Assembly: GCA_043753895.1 (NCBI GenBank)
Contig: JAYUWK010000070.1
Location: forward strand, 1 to 64,000
DNA from: WLMZ01 sp043753895
GTDB lineage: Bacteria; Actinomycetota; Acidimicrobiia; Acidimicrobiales; Ilumatobacteraceae
Direction: 5' to 3'
Length of the DNA stretch: 64,000 nucleotides
Of this stretch, positions 53,216-60,763 are shown piece by piece (within the stretch, counting starts at the first letter, position 1; the number at the start of each line of letters is the position of its first letter). Both the position numbers and the translations under genes were made by a program. Below the pieces are notes generated by a model. It saw only the letters and a program-made list of their open reading frames with translations. It was not told where the DNA came from and did no database searches.

Positions 53216-53572
53216 CTAGGTGGAAATCAGGGTGTACGCGGGGTTGAGCATGATGCGCCGACCATGTTCTTCGCGGGCGATGCCTTCGATGACCACGGCT
53301 CGGCCGTGTTCGATGCCCTCGATGTGACGCCGTCCGGTGAAGACCGCAACGACGTCGGCAGTGCCATCGGACAGCACGATCTCGAGCGCCGGAGTGCCAT
53401 GTCGAGGGGCAACGCGCATGCGCTTCACCTCGCCGCCGATTCGCGAGGAGGTACGACACTGCAAGGAGGAGATCGGTGTGAGGTCGAACGTTGCAAAGCG
53501 GGCCTTCAAGCGTTCGGTGTCGAGGTCTTCGGGCTTGGACTTCAAGCGGCTGGCGATATCGCGCAGTCCCAT
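53216..53572 (-). CDS. OB-fold nucleic-acid-binding-like protein
   Basis: A 118-residue protein with the pattern of the small actinobacterial OB-fold proteins found downstream of ceoBC. FDLTPISSLQCRTSSRIGGEVKR, then LEIVLSDGTADVVAVFTGRR and GIEHGRAVVIEGIA form the beta strands. Function unknown; related proteins resemble tRNA-anticodon-type OB folds. Its ATG overlaps the stop of the selenoprotein gene (TGATG), so its translation probably depends on readthrough of that gene. Confidence 0.82.
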   Translation of the reverse strand: MGLRDIASRLKSKPEDLDTERLKARFATFDLTPISSLQCRTSSRIGGEVKRMRVAPRHGTPALEIVLSDGTADVVAVFTGRRHIEGIEHGRAVVIEGIAREEHGRRIMLNPAYTLIST

Positions 53573-54216
53573 CAGTTGTTCGTCAACGTGTCGGTGAGTG
53601 CCTTGTCGAGCACTGCAGGTTCCATGGCCCCAAGATACGTCTTGGCCGTGCCGTTCGGCGAGACAAACACCCATGCAGGTTGGGCAGGAACGCCGAAATG
53701 CGAAAAGAGGTTGCCGGTGCTGTCGTTCATGGTTGCAAAGGTAATCCCGTGCCGATCGATGAACGCCTGCATCGAGGCCTCACTTCCATTCCATGCCACA
53801 CCGACGACGGTGACCTTGCCGGCCCATTTCTTGTGCATCGCCTCGACCGAGGGAGCTTCACGATTACAAACACTTCAAGTGGGTGCCCAGAACCAGAAGG
53901 CAACCGGTTTGCCGGCAAATGACGCCGCATTGAGTTCGGAGCCGCCCACGAGTGGTGAACTGACCTGCAGGATGGCAGGAACCACTGCGGGTTTGCCAGC
54001 CGTGTCGGGGATGGCATTGGATCCCGTTGACGAGACTGTGCCCGTGGTCGCCGTTGAGACGGTGTTTGCCGAGGCAACGGTTGCCGGCGCTGCGGAGACG
54101 ATGGCGGCGGCCGGCGACCCGACTGCGGCAGATGACCCGCACGATGCCACGGCCAGCGCAGCGACGATCACGAGGCCGACACGCACGCGAAGCGCTGTGG
54201 GGGAGGACAGCTTCAC
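53572..54216 (-). CDS. Selenocysteine-containing DsbE/MPT53-like thiol-disulfide oxidoreductase lipoprotein
   Basis: Read straight through one in-frame UGA (53875-53877), this gene encodes 214 residues. Residues 1-26 are a lipoprotein signal (LVIVAALAVASC, lipobox VASC, Cys26). A Ser/Thr/Ala-rich linker reaches about residue 75. The thioredoxin fold follows: LNAASFAGKPVAFWFWAPT-[UGA]-SVCNREAPSVEAM. The UGA (residue 114) sits exactly where TlpA/DsbE/MPT53 proteins have the first Cys of CxxC, giving U-S-V-C with Cys117 intact. After it the fold continues normally (VTVVGVAWNGSEASMQAF, FGVPAQPAWVFVSPNGT, cis-Pro in PAQPA). The GTG start has a TAGCGT box ending eight bases upstream. Nonsense mutation is the alternative, but the position and the conserved downstream frame favour selenocysteine. 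Confidence 0.8.
53841..53852 (-). promoter_or_regulatory. Candidate bacterial SECIS hairpin
   Basis: In the mRNA downstream of the UGA a hairpin CCUC-GGUC-GAGG has its tetraloop 27-30 nt after the UGA. That is inside the distance range known for bacterial SECIS elements, and the loop has the GGUC core found in E. coli fdhF. The perfect stem is only four pairs; further pairing (GUG with CAC at nt 14-16 and 40-42) closes an internal loop. Folding was done by eye, so this is supportive only. Confidence 0.5.
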
Positions 54217-54279
54217 GGGTTCTGACGCTAGCGGGGATCTCAGGTGGGTGTGTGGGCACCGCCTTCGTAGCCTGTTGCC
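54217..54279. promoter_or_regulatory. Divergent leaderless promoter region
   Basis: This 63-bp spacer holds TAGCGT on the minus strand (54225-54230), eight bases before the selenoprotein GTG. It also holds TAGCCT on the plus strand (54268-54273), six bases before the GTG at 54280. Both genes would thus have transcripts starting near the start codon. No operator palindrome was noticed. Confidence 0.5.
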
Positions 54280-54711
54280 GTGAAGACTCGAACCCTGCTC
54301 CTGCTGGCGGTTTCCTGCGGGCTGGTGATCCTGGTTGCAGGCAGCGTCAAGTTGTTCCTCATCAGCGACGCGAAGTCGCCAGCGCACTTGACCATCGGTG
54401 AGAGCACCACGGTTGGCGACATGCGCGTCACCGTGGTTTCGGCCGAGCGCCGGAGCGGCATGACACTCATCGCTGTGGAACTCGTGGGCGTCGATGACGT
54501 CGACGGAGCGACGTCGTGGGTATTTGGCGCCGGTGGCGATGCGCAGCTTCGTCCGCTCGCGCCACCACCTGATGTCGGCAAGAAGTGCTCAGCGACCTCG
54601 GCGACAACGCCGACGCGTTGTGTGCTCGCCTTCGCGACCGATGCTCCTCGTGGCGTGTTGAGCTACGACCGCGCCGGCGAGAAGCGGCTCTGGGACATCG
54701 TCGGCACGTAA
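54280..54711 (+). CDS. Membrane-anchored hypothetical protein
   Basis: A 143-residue protein starting with GTG. Residues about 4-28 are a hydrophobic segment (LLLLAVSCGLVILVAG), either a signal anchor or an uncleaved signal peptide. The remainder is a small beta-rich extracytoplasmic domain (GESTTVGDMRVTVVSAERR, RGVLSYDRAGEKRLWDI) with two cysteines (KKCSATSATTPTRCVL) that could form a disulfide. I recognise no family. It is divergent from the selenoprotein oxidoreductase; an extracytoplasmic disulfide next to that gene is suggestive but not proof of a functional link. Confidence 0.65.
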   Translation: MKTRTLLLLAVSCGLVILVAGSVKLFLISDAKSPAHLTIGESTTVGDMRVTVVSAERRSGMTLIAVELVGVDDVDGATSWVFGAGGDAQLRPLAPPPDVGKKCSATSATTPTRCVLAFATDAPRGVLSYDRAGEKRLWDIVGT

Positions 54712-54853
54712 CCGCAGGCACCAGTGGGGTTGCCCGCGGTACCCCCTCGCCCTCTCCACCGCCTCACCCACACGCTCGCCCGGGCAGTGTGGTGGCGGCT
54801 GATGAGCCGCCCGCTACCGTGAAGGCGGAAATCTCGCCCGTGGCGAGCAAGCG

Positions 54854-56281
54854 TTGGAGGTGGTCCGTCTGGCCGAGCAGTTCGATCTCGTGATCATTGG
54901 TGGTGGTCCGGGCGGCTATGGCGCGGCCCTGTACGCCGCTTCTGCCGGCCTCACTGTGGCACTCGTCGAGAAAGACATCGTCGGTGGTACGTGTCTCAAT
55001 CGAGGGTGTATTCCGGCTAAGGCGTTTCTGGAGACTGCGGCAGTGCACCGCCATGTGGCCCACGCCGGCGAGTTCGGCATCGACTCGAGCGCTCCGACGG
55101 TGAACTTTGGTGTCACCCAGGCGCGCAAGCAGAAGATCGTCGATGGTCTTGTGAAGGGCATCAGCGGCCTCATCAAAAGTCGCAAGGTCACGTATTACCT
55201 CGGGGTCGGCTCGCTCGGCCCCGATCGTACGGTCACGGTGGCGCTCGCCGACGGTGGCACCGTGCAGGCGCAGGGTCGCGGTGTGGTGTTGGCTACCGGT
55301 TCAGTACCGCGCACGATCCCCGGATTTGATCGCGGCGGCCCGATCATGACCAGCGACGAAGTGCTCATGCTCGACTACGTGCCGGCGCGCATCGCCGTCA
55401 TCGGCGGCGGTGCCATCGGCTGCGAGTTCGCGTCCACGTTTGCCGACCTCGGCGCCACGGTCACCATTCTCGAGGGTCTGCCCAAGGTGTTGCCAGGTCT
55501 CGACGCCGATCTCGCCAACGTCGTGGTGCGCAGCTTCAAGAAGAAGAACATCGACATTCGTACCGGCGTCACCGTGAACGGTCACACCCCGCAGGCCTCC
55601 GACGACGGACGCGGTAGCACGGTCGTGCACCTCGGTGAGGACGAGCATCTTGAAGTCGACGCGGTCATCGTGTCCGTCGGTCGGCGGCCCTTCGCCGATC
55701 AACTCGGTCTGGCCGGAACTGCGGTGCGCGTGAGCGAACGCGGTTTCGTCGAGGTCGACGAATACTGCCGCACCGGTGAGCCCGGCGTATACGCGATCGG
55801 CGACCTCATCAACACGCCCCAACTCGCCCATGTGGGCTACGCGGAAGCCATCTTGGTGGTCAAGCATCTGCTCGGCGAGGCCCCGATGCCCATTCACTAC
55901 GACCGCGTGCCGTGGGCCATCTATTGCCATCCCGAAGTCGCGTGGGCCGGCCTCAGCGAGGAAGCGGCGCGCGCCGCCGGATTCGATGTGGTGGTCGGCA
56001 AGCATCAGTTCCGCGCCAACAGTCGTGCGCAGATCATCGGCGACATCGACGGTCTGGTGAAGGTGGTGGCCAAGAAGAACTCAGACGGAACTGCCGGGCA
56101 GGTGCTCGGGGTTCACATGGTGGGTCCGTGGGTCACCGAGCAACTCAGCGGCGGCTACCTCGCGGTGAACTGGGAAGCCACGGTGGACGAAGTTGCTGAG
56201 TTCATCCAACCCCACCCGAGCCTGAGCGAACTGTTCGGTGAGACGATGTTGTCGCTCACCGGGCGTAGCCTCAATAGCTGA
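54854..56281 (+). CDS. lpdA: Dihydrolipoyl dehydrogenase (E3)
   Basis: A 475-residue flavoprotein that reoxidises dihydrolipoyl groups of E2 with NAD+. Motifs: FAD site VIIGGGPGGYGAALYA, redox disulfide GGTCLNRGCIPAK, NAD site IAVIGGGAIGCEFA, second FAD site GVYAIGDLINTPQLAHVG, and the C-terminal His-Glu region FIQPHPSLSEL. The 5' end is uncertain: TTG at 54854 or GTG at 54860 are the only in-frame starts near a GGAGG stretch. It is followed by the E2 gene and the LipB-LipA fusion, making a lipoate-enzyme operon. Confidence 0.93.
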   Translation: MEVVRLAEQFDLVIIGGGPGGYGAALYAASAGLTVALVEKDIVGGTCLNRGCIPAKAFLETAAVHRHVAHAGEFGIDSSAPTVNFGVTQARKQKIVDGLVKGISGLIKSRKVTYYLGVGSLGPDRTVTVALADGGTVQAQGRGVVLATGSVPRTIPGFDRGGPIMTSDEVLMLDYVPARIAVIGGGAIGCEFASTFADLGATVTILEGLPKVLPGLDADLANVVVRSFKKKNIDIRTGVTVNGHTPQASDDGRGSTVVHLGEDEHLEVDAVIVSVGRRPFADQLGLAGTAVRVSERGFVEVDEYCRTGEPGVYAIGDLINTPQLAHVGYAEAILVVKHLLGEAPMPIHYDRVPWAIYCHPEVAWAGLSEEAARAAGFDVVVGKHQFRANSRAQIIGDIDGLVKVVAKKNSDGTAGQVLGVHMVGPWVTEQLSGGYLAVNWEATVDEVAEFIQPHPSLSELFGETMLSLTGRSLNS

Positions 56282-56331
56282 GCCGCCCAACCCCCTGCAC
56301 GTTCTGATCTGTATGATCTGGAGAGAGAATC

Positions 56332-57819
56332 ATGGCTGATATCACATTGCCGCAACTCGGTGAAACGGTCACCGAGGGAACCATCACGCGTTGGTTCAAG
56401 AAGGTTGGCGACACCGTTGCTGCCGACGAACCGCTCTTCGAGGTGTCCACCGACAAGGTCGACACCGAGGTGCCCGCCCCGACCGCGGGCGTGCTGCTCG
56501 AGATTCGCGCCCAAGAAGGTGACACCGTGCCGGTCGGCGCGATCATCGCAGTCGTGGGCTCGGCCGATGCCGCGGCTTCGCCGGAGCCCGAACCGGCACC
56601 CGCATCCGTCGCCGTGCCGGCACCAGAGCCCGCGCCAGCGCCCGTAGCCGTTGTGGCGCCTGCACCAGAGCCCGCACCGGGTTCTGCCCCGGCACCCGCA
56701 CCCGTCGCCGTCTCGGCACCAGAGCCCGCGCCAGCACCCGAACCGGTTCAGGCAACGGTGCCAGTTGCTGCGCCGCCCGCGCCGCCACAAGCGACCGAGG
56801 GCGACAACCGCTTGTTGTCGCCTGTGGTGCGCCGCCTCGTCAGCGAGCACGGTATCGACCCAGCGTCACTCACCGGTACTGGCCCCGGCGGACGGATCAC
56901 TCGTGAGGACGTGCTTGATCACATCGACACCGTGGCGTCGAAGGCGCCCGTGCCGGCACCCAGCGTCGCCGAGGTTGTGTCTGCGCCACCAGCACCCGTT
57001 CCGGCGCCTGCACCAGCACCTCCTGCCGCAGCACCGTCACCAGCCGCTCCCGCATCCACCCCAGTACCTGCCTCTGCTCCCGCACCGGCGGTTGCCGCGG
57101 TGGGCGAGCGTGACGGCGTCGTGAAGCTCAGCAAGATCCGCAAGCTCACCGGCGCACACATGGTGATGAGCAAGTCAGTGAGCCCGCACGCGTTCAGCGT
57201 TGTCGAGGTCGACTTCGCCAACGTCGATGCCACCCGCAACCGTGTGAAGATCGAGTGGAAGGCCGACGAGGGTTTTGGTCTCACGTACCTCAGCTTCATC
57301 AGCCGAGCCGTGGTCGACGCGTTGCGCGAGTTCCCGCATCTCAACGCCACCGTCGATGGCGACAATCTTGTCGTGCACAACTTCGTCGATCTCGGTATTG
57401 CTGTTGACCTCGACTACACCGGTCTGCTCGTGCCACTCATCCGCAGTGCCGAGACCAAGCGACTGCGTGCCATCGCCCGAGAGATCAACGACCTCGGTAC
57501 TCGTGCGCGGGACCGCAAACTCGGTCCCGACGAAATCTCCGGTGGCACCTTCACGATCAGTAACAACGGTTCCGCGGGCAGTGTGCTGACGATGGCCATC
57601 ATCAATCAGCCGCAAGTGGCGATCCTCTCTACCGACGCCATCGTGCGCAAGCCGGTGGTGGTTCGCGGCGCCGATGGTGGCGAGAGCATCGGCGTCCATC
57701 CCGTGGGCAACCTGGCGATGAGCTGGGACCATCGTGCGTTCGACGGCGCGTATGCCGCCGGCTTCCTGGTGATGGTCAAAGAACTGCTCGAGACCCGCGA
57801 TTGGGGTGCAGAGCTCTGA
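56332..57819 (+). CDS. 2-oxoacid dehydrogenase E2 (dihydrolipoamide acyltransferase)
   Basis: A 495-residue acyltransferase. Residues 1-78 are one lipoyl domain with the lipoylated Lys42 in VSTDKVDTEVPAP. A long Ala-Pro-rich linker (about 80-155) has the near-repeat PEPAPAPV. Residues about 157-200 are the peripheral-subunit-binding domain (LLSPVVRRLVSEHGID, GPGGRITREDVL). A second linker follows, then the catalytic core with the active-site His-x3-Asp-Gly in SWDHRAFDGAYA near residue 466. Whether it belongs to pyruvate, 2-oxoglutarate or branched-chain dehydrogenase is not settled. A GGAGAGAG site precedes the ATG. The stop overlaps the LipB-LipA start (TGATG). Confidence 0.92.
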   Translation: MADITLPQLGETVTEGTITRWFKKVGDTVAADEPLFEVSTDKVDTEVPAPTAGVLLEIRAQEGDTVPVGAIIAVVGSADAAASPEPEPAPASVAVPAPEPAPAPVAVVAPAPEPAPGSAPAPAPVAVSAPEPAPAPEPVQATVPVAAPPAPPQATEGDNRLLSPVVRRLVSEHGIDPASLTGTGPGGRITREDVLDHIDTVASKAPVPAPSVAEVVSAPPAPVPAPAPAPPAAAPSPAAPASTPVPASAPAPAVAAVGERDGVVKLSKIRKLTGAHMVMSKSVSPHAFSVVEVDFANVDATRNRVKIEWKADEGFGLTYLSFISRAVVDALREFPHLNATVDGDNLVVHNFVDLGIAVDLDYTGLLVPLIRSAETKRLRAIAREINDLGTRARDRKLGPDEISGGTFTISNNGSAGSVLTMAIINQPQVAILSTDAIVRKPVVVRGADGGESIGVHPVGNLAMSWDHRAFDGAYAAGFLVMVKELLETRDWGAEL

Positions 57820-59540
57820 TGAGCTCATCTGCCGACCCGCTTCACGTGCGTTGGCTCGGTCGCGTGCCATACGGTGAGGCCCTCTCGGTCCAGGACGCTC
57901 TCTTTCGCTACGGAACGCGCAACCATCTGCTGCTGCTCGAACATCGTCATGTGTTCACCCACGGCTCGCGCGCCGATATTGCGTCGAATGTGCTCGTCGA
58001 TCCCGCCAGCGTGGGCGCTGAACTCATCGCCGTGAACCGTGGCGGCGATGTCACATATCACGGTCCCGGCCAACTCGTCGGCTACCCGGTTCTCTCACTC
58101 GCAGCGAAGCGCGGTGGCCAGTCGGGGCCGGCCGACACGGTGGCGCATGTTCGCAATGTCGAGCAACTCATCATCGACGCGCTCGGCGAATTGGGCCTTG
58201 CGACTGCCGGCCGACTGCCCGATTACCCGGGTGTGTGGATCGACCCAACAGGTACGAACCCGCGCAAGATCTGTGCAATCGGTATCCGGGTGTCGCGTGG
58301 GCGAAGCATGCACGGATTCGGCCTGAACGTGAACACCGACATGCGCTACCTCCGCGAGTACATCGTGCCGTGCGGCATCGCCGACCGTGCCGTCACGTCG
58401 TTGGCTGAAGAAGGCGTCGACGCAACCATGTCCGAGGTCGTCGATGTCATTGCCCGCCTCGCCGCAGCGCGCTGGGGGAATGGACTGATGGAGCGCCAAG
58501 ACGTCGCCTGGCGCGAACGGCCCGACGATCTGTCTGCGTTCTCGCGAGGCGAAGGCCCCGGTGCTCCCGTTCGATCTGCGGCCGATCACGGTGTGCTGAC
58601 ACCCGCACCCGTGCGCCGCGAGCCGGTGCGGCTGCTCGGCCGCTTGGCCCAAGCCGGCGTCACCGATGCGGTGGCGCTGTCGGCACGCAAGCCCGAGTGG
58701 TTGCGGCCAAAGGTGCAGCATGGGCCCGAGGTGTTGTCGCTGAAGCGCACGGTGCGCGACCTCAATCTGGTCACCGTGTGCGAGGAGGCCGGGTGCCCCA
58801 ATCTCAGCGATTGTTGGGCCGACGGCACGGCAACGTTCATGGTGCTGGGCGAGCGGTGCACGCGTGCATGCGGGTTCTGTCTGGTCGATACGCAGAAACC
58901 GTTGCCGCCATCTGCTGATGAGCCGCAACGCGTCGCCGAGGCGGTGGTACGAATGGGTCTTGCCCACGCAGTGCTCACGATGGTGGCGCGAGACGACCTC
59001 GACGACGGCGGCATGAGCCACGTGGCATCGTGCGTCGAAGCCATCCGTGTCGCCCGACCGGAAACGCGCATCGAGACACTCATCTCGGACGGAAAAGGCG
59101 ATACGGCGTCGTTGGCGATGCTGTTCGAGTCCCGCCCCGACGTGATGAATCACAACATGGAGACCGTGGCGCGCCTACAGCGTGCCGTTCGCCCGTCGGC
59201 CGGATACGCGCGGAGCCTCAGTGTGCTCACCAGGGCCAAGGCGGCTGGGCTCACCGTAAAGTCCGGTCTCGTGGTCGGCATGGGTGAGACCTCGTTTGAG
59301 GTGGATGGGGTGTTGGTCGATCTTGCCTCGATCGGCGTCGACATCGTGACCATCGGCCAGTACCTGCGGCCGACATCGCATCATCTCCCTGTTGAGCGCT
59401 GGGTCGAACCGTACGAGTTCGATCGCTGGAAGGCGGTCGGCGAGTCGCTGGGCATCGGCCATGTCGAGGCCAGTCCGCTCACACGCAGCAGTTATCACGC
59501 GCGGCAATCGGCAGAAGCTGTTTACATCCGCGTCGGCTGA
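57819..59540 (+). CDS. lipB-lipA: Octanoyltransferase (LipB) - lipoyl synthase (LipA) fusion
   Basis: One 573-residue frame holds both lipoate enzymes. Residues about 5-215 are LipB: RGGDVTYHGPGQLVGYP, the catalytic Lys in NPRKICAIGIRVSRG, and the Cys nucleophile in YIVPCGIADRAV. About 60 residues of linker follow. Residues about 285-573 are LipA: auxiliary-cluster cysteines CEEAGCPNLSDC, radical-SAM triad CTRACGFC, GMGETSFEV and the terminal LTRSSYHA. All catalytic residues are present in both halves. LipB moves octanoate from ACP to the lipoyl domain and LipA inserts sulfur at C6 and C8. The start overlaps the E2 stop, so enzyme and substrate are made together. Confidence 0.93.
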   Translation: MSSSADPLHVRWLGRVPYGEALSVQDALFRYGTRNHLLLLEHRHVFTHGSRADIASNVLVDPASVGAELIAVNRGGDVTYHGPGQLVGYPVLSLAAKRGGQSGPADTVAHVRNVEQLIIDALGELGLATAGRLPDYPGVWIDPTGTNPRKICAIGIRVSRGRSMHGFGLNVNTDMRYLREYIVPCGIADRAVTSLAEEGVDATMSEVVDVIARLAAARWGNGLMERQDVAWRERPDDLSAFSRGEGPGAPVRSAADHGVLTPAPVRREPVRLLGRLAQAGVTDAVALSARKPEWLRPKVQHGPEVLSLKRTVRDLNLVTVCEEAGCPNLSDCWADGTATFMVLGERCTRACGFCLVDTQKPLPPSADEPQRVAEAVVRMGLAHAVLTMVARDDLDDGGMSHVASCVEAIRVARPETRIETLISDGKGDTASLAMLFESRPDVMNHNMETVARLQRAVRPSAGYARSLSVLTRAKAAGLTVKSGLVVGMGETSFEVDGVLVDLASIGVDIVTIGQYLRPTSHHLPVERWVEPYEFDRWKAVGESLGIGHVEASPLTRSSYHARQSAEAVYIRVG

Positions 59541-59563
59541 TTTGTCGGGCAGAATGGGTCACT

Positions 59564-60700
59564 ATGCAAAACCCCGGTGCCAGCGAGCCTCCTGCCACGT
59601 CCGTGTACGCCGATCGTCTCGCACGCGCGCGGGCGCAGATGCGCGACAAGGACATCGACGTGTTGCTGCTGTCCCTGGGGCTCGACCTTCCCTACATCAC
59701 CGGCTACTACGCCATGCCGCTCGAGCGGCTCACGATGCTGGTGGTGCCGCGCGACTGTGAGGCGCGCATGGTAATTCCGCGCATGGAGGCCGCACGCGTC
59801 ACGGCGCAACCCGGCGTGTTCGAGGTACTGCCATGGGGTGAGACCGAGAACCCGGTCGACATCGTCGCCCGGCTTGCACGCGAGTCCGGCGCGGCGCACA
59901 CCATCGCTGTCGGTGATCAGATGTGGGCGCGCTTCTTGGTGGAGTTGCTGCCTCTGCTACCCGGTGCCACGTATCAGCGCGCCGATGTGGTCACCTCCAT
60001 GCGCATGGCCAAAGACGCTGCCGAGATCGCCGCGCTCGCTGCGGCAGGAGCAGCAGTCGACCGCATCGCCAACGACCTGCAGGCCGGCAACATCGAACTC
60101 GTCGGACGCACTGAGGCCGCAGTGTCTGCCGATCTCGGCGAACGTATCCTCGCCGAGGGGCACCAGGTCGTGAACTTCGCCATCGTTGCGGCAGGCGAAA
60201 ATGCGGCGTCGCCGCACCACAGCCCTGGCGAGCGCGTGATCCGTAGGAACGAGATCTTGCTCTGCGATTTCGGTGGCACCATGAACGGTTACTGCAGCGA
60301 CATCACCCGTTGCGTGTACCTGGGCACGCCGCCCTCCGAGATTGCCGAGGCGTACGCCGTACTGCACGAAGCGCAGCAGGCTGCGGTCGCCGCCGGCACC
60401 GTTGGCACGCCGTGCGAGGAGGTCGACCGAGTCGCACGGCGCATCATCAGCGACGCAGGTTTTGGCGAGTTCTTCTTCCATCGCACGGGCCACGGCATCG
60501 GCATGGAAGCACACGAGGACCCATACATCGTGGAGGGCAATTCGTTGCCGCTCGCCGCGGGCCATGCCTTCAGTGTCGAGCCGGGCATCTACATGGAGGG
60601 GCGCTGGGGCATGCGTCTGGAGGACATCGTGATCGCAACCGCCGACGGCCCGCTCTCGGTGAACAACGCACGGCACGAACTGGTCTCCATCGACGTCTGA
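59564..60700 (+). CDS. M24 family Xaa-Pro peptidase
   Basis: A 378-residue metallopeptidase. The N-terminal creatinase-like domain (1-130) includes LLLSLGLDLPYITGYY. The C-terminal pita-bread domain has all five metal ligands: two Asp in LLCDFGGTMNGYCSDITR, His in TGHGIGMEAHE, Glu in FSVEPGIYM and Glu in MRLEDIVIA. It would release N-terminal residues before proline. A possible CAGAAT box lies eight bases before the ATG. It stands 23 bases after the LipB-LipA gene and may be cotranscribed. Confidence 0.92.
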   Translation: MQNPGASEPPATSVYADRLARARAQMRDKDIDVLLLSLGLDLPYITGYYAMPLERLTMLVVPRDCEARMVIPRMEAARVTAQPGVFEVLPWGETENPVDIVARLARESGAAHTIAVGDQMWARFLVELLPLLPGATYQRADVVTSMRMAKDAAEIAALAAAGAAVDRIANDLQAGNIELVGRTEAAVSADLGERILAEGHQVVNFAIVAAGENAASPHHSPGERVIRRNEILLCDFGGTMNGYCSDITRCVYLGTPPSEIAEAYAVLHEAQQAAVAAGTVGTPCEEVDRVARRIISDAGFGEFFFHRTGHGIGMEAHEDPYIVEGNSLPLAAGHAFSVEPGIYMEGRWGMRLEDIVIATADGPLSVNNARHELVSIDV

Positions 60701-60763
60701 TTCGGTTCGGACGCGCGCCTGCATGACACGTCGTCGTCCATGACGAGGTGCAAGACTTCGCCC

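Noticed and set aside
53572..53838. Separate 88-residue thioredoxin-like gene starting at an ATG at 53838
   Set aside because: It lacks the active-site strand and helix, has no ribosome-binding site, and its frame continues upstream through the UGA into the missing N-terminal half; it is part of the selenoprotein gene.
53875..54387. Separate secreted protein ending at the TGA at 53875
   Set aside because: It would end exactly at the catalytic position of the thioredoxin motif (FWFWAPT), which is not a sensible protein end.
56580..56780. Repetitive DNA inside the E2 gene as an independent repeat element
   Set aside because: It encodes the Ala-Pro linkers usual between lipoyl and binding domains of E2 proteins.
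57819..59540. LipB-LipA fusion as an artefact of a missing stop codon
   Set aside because: The linker of about 60 residues has ordinary composition, and no start codon with a ribosome-binding site is evident before the LipA part. It was kept as a true fusion, though read-level checking is still useful.
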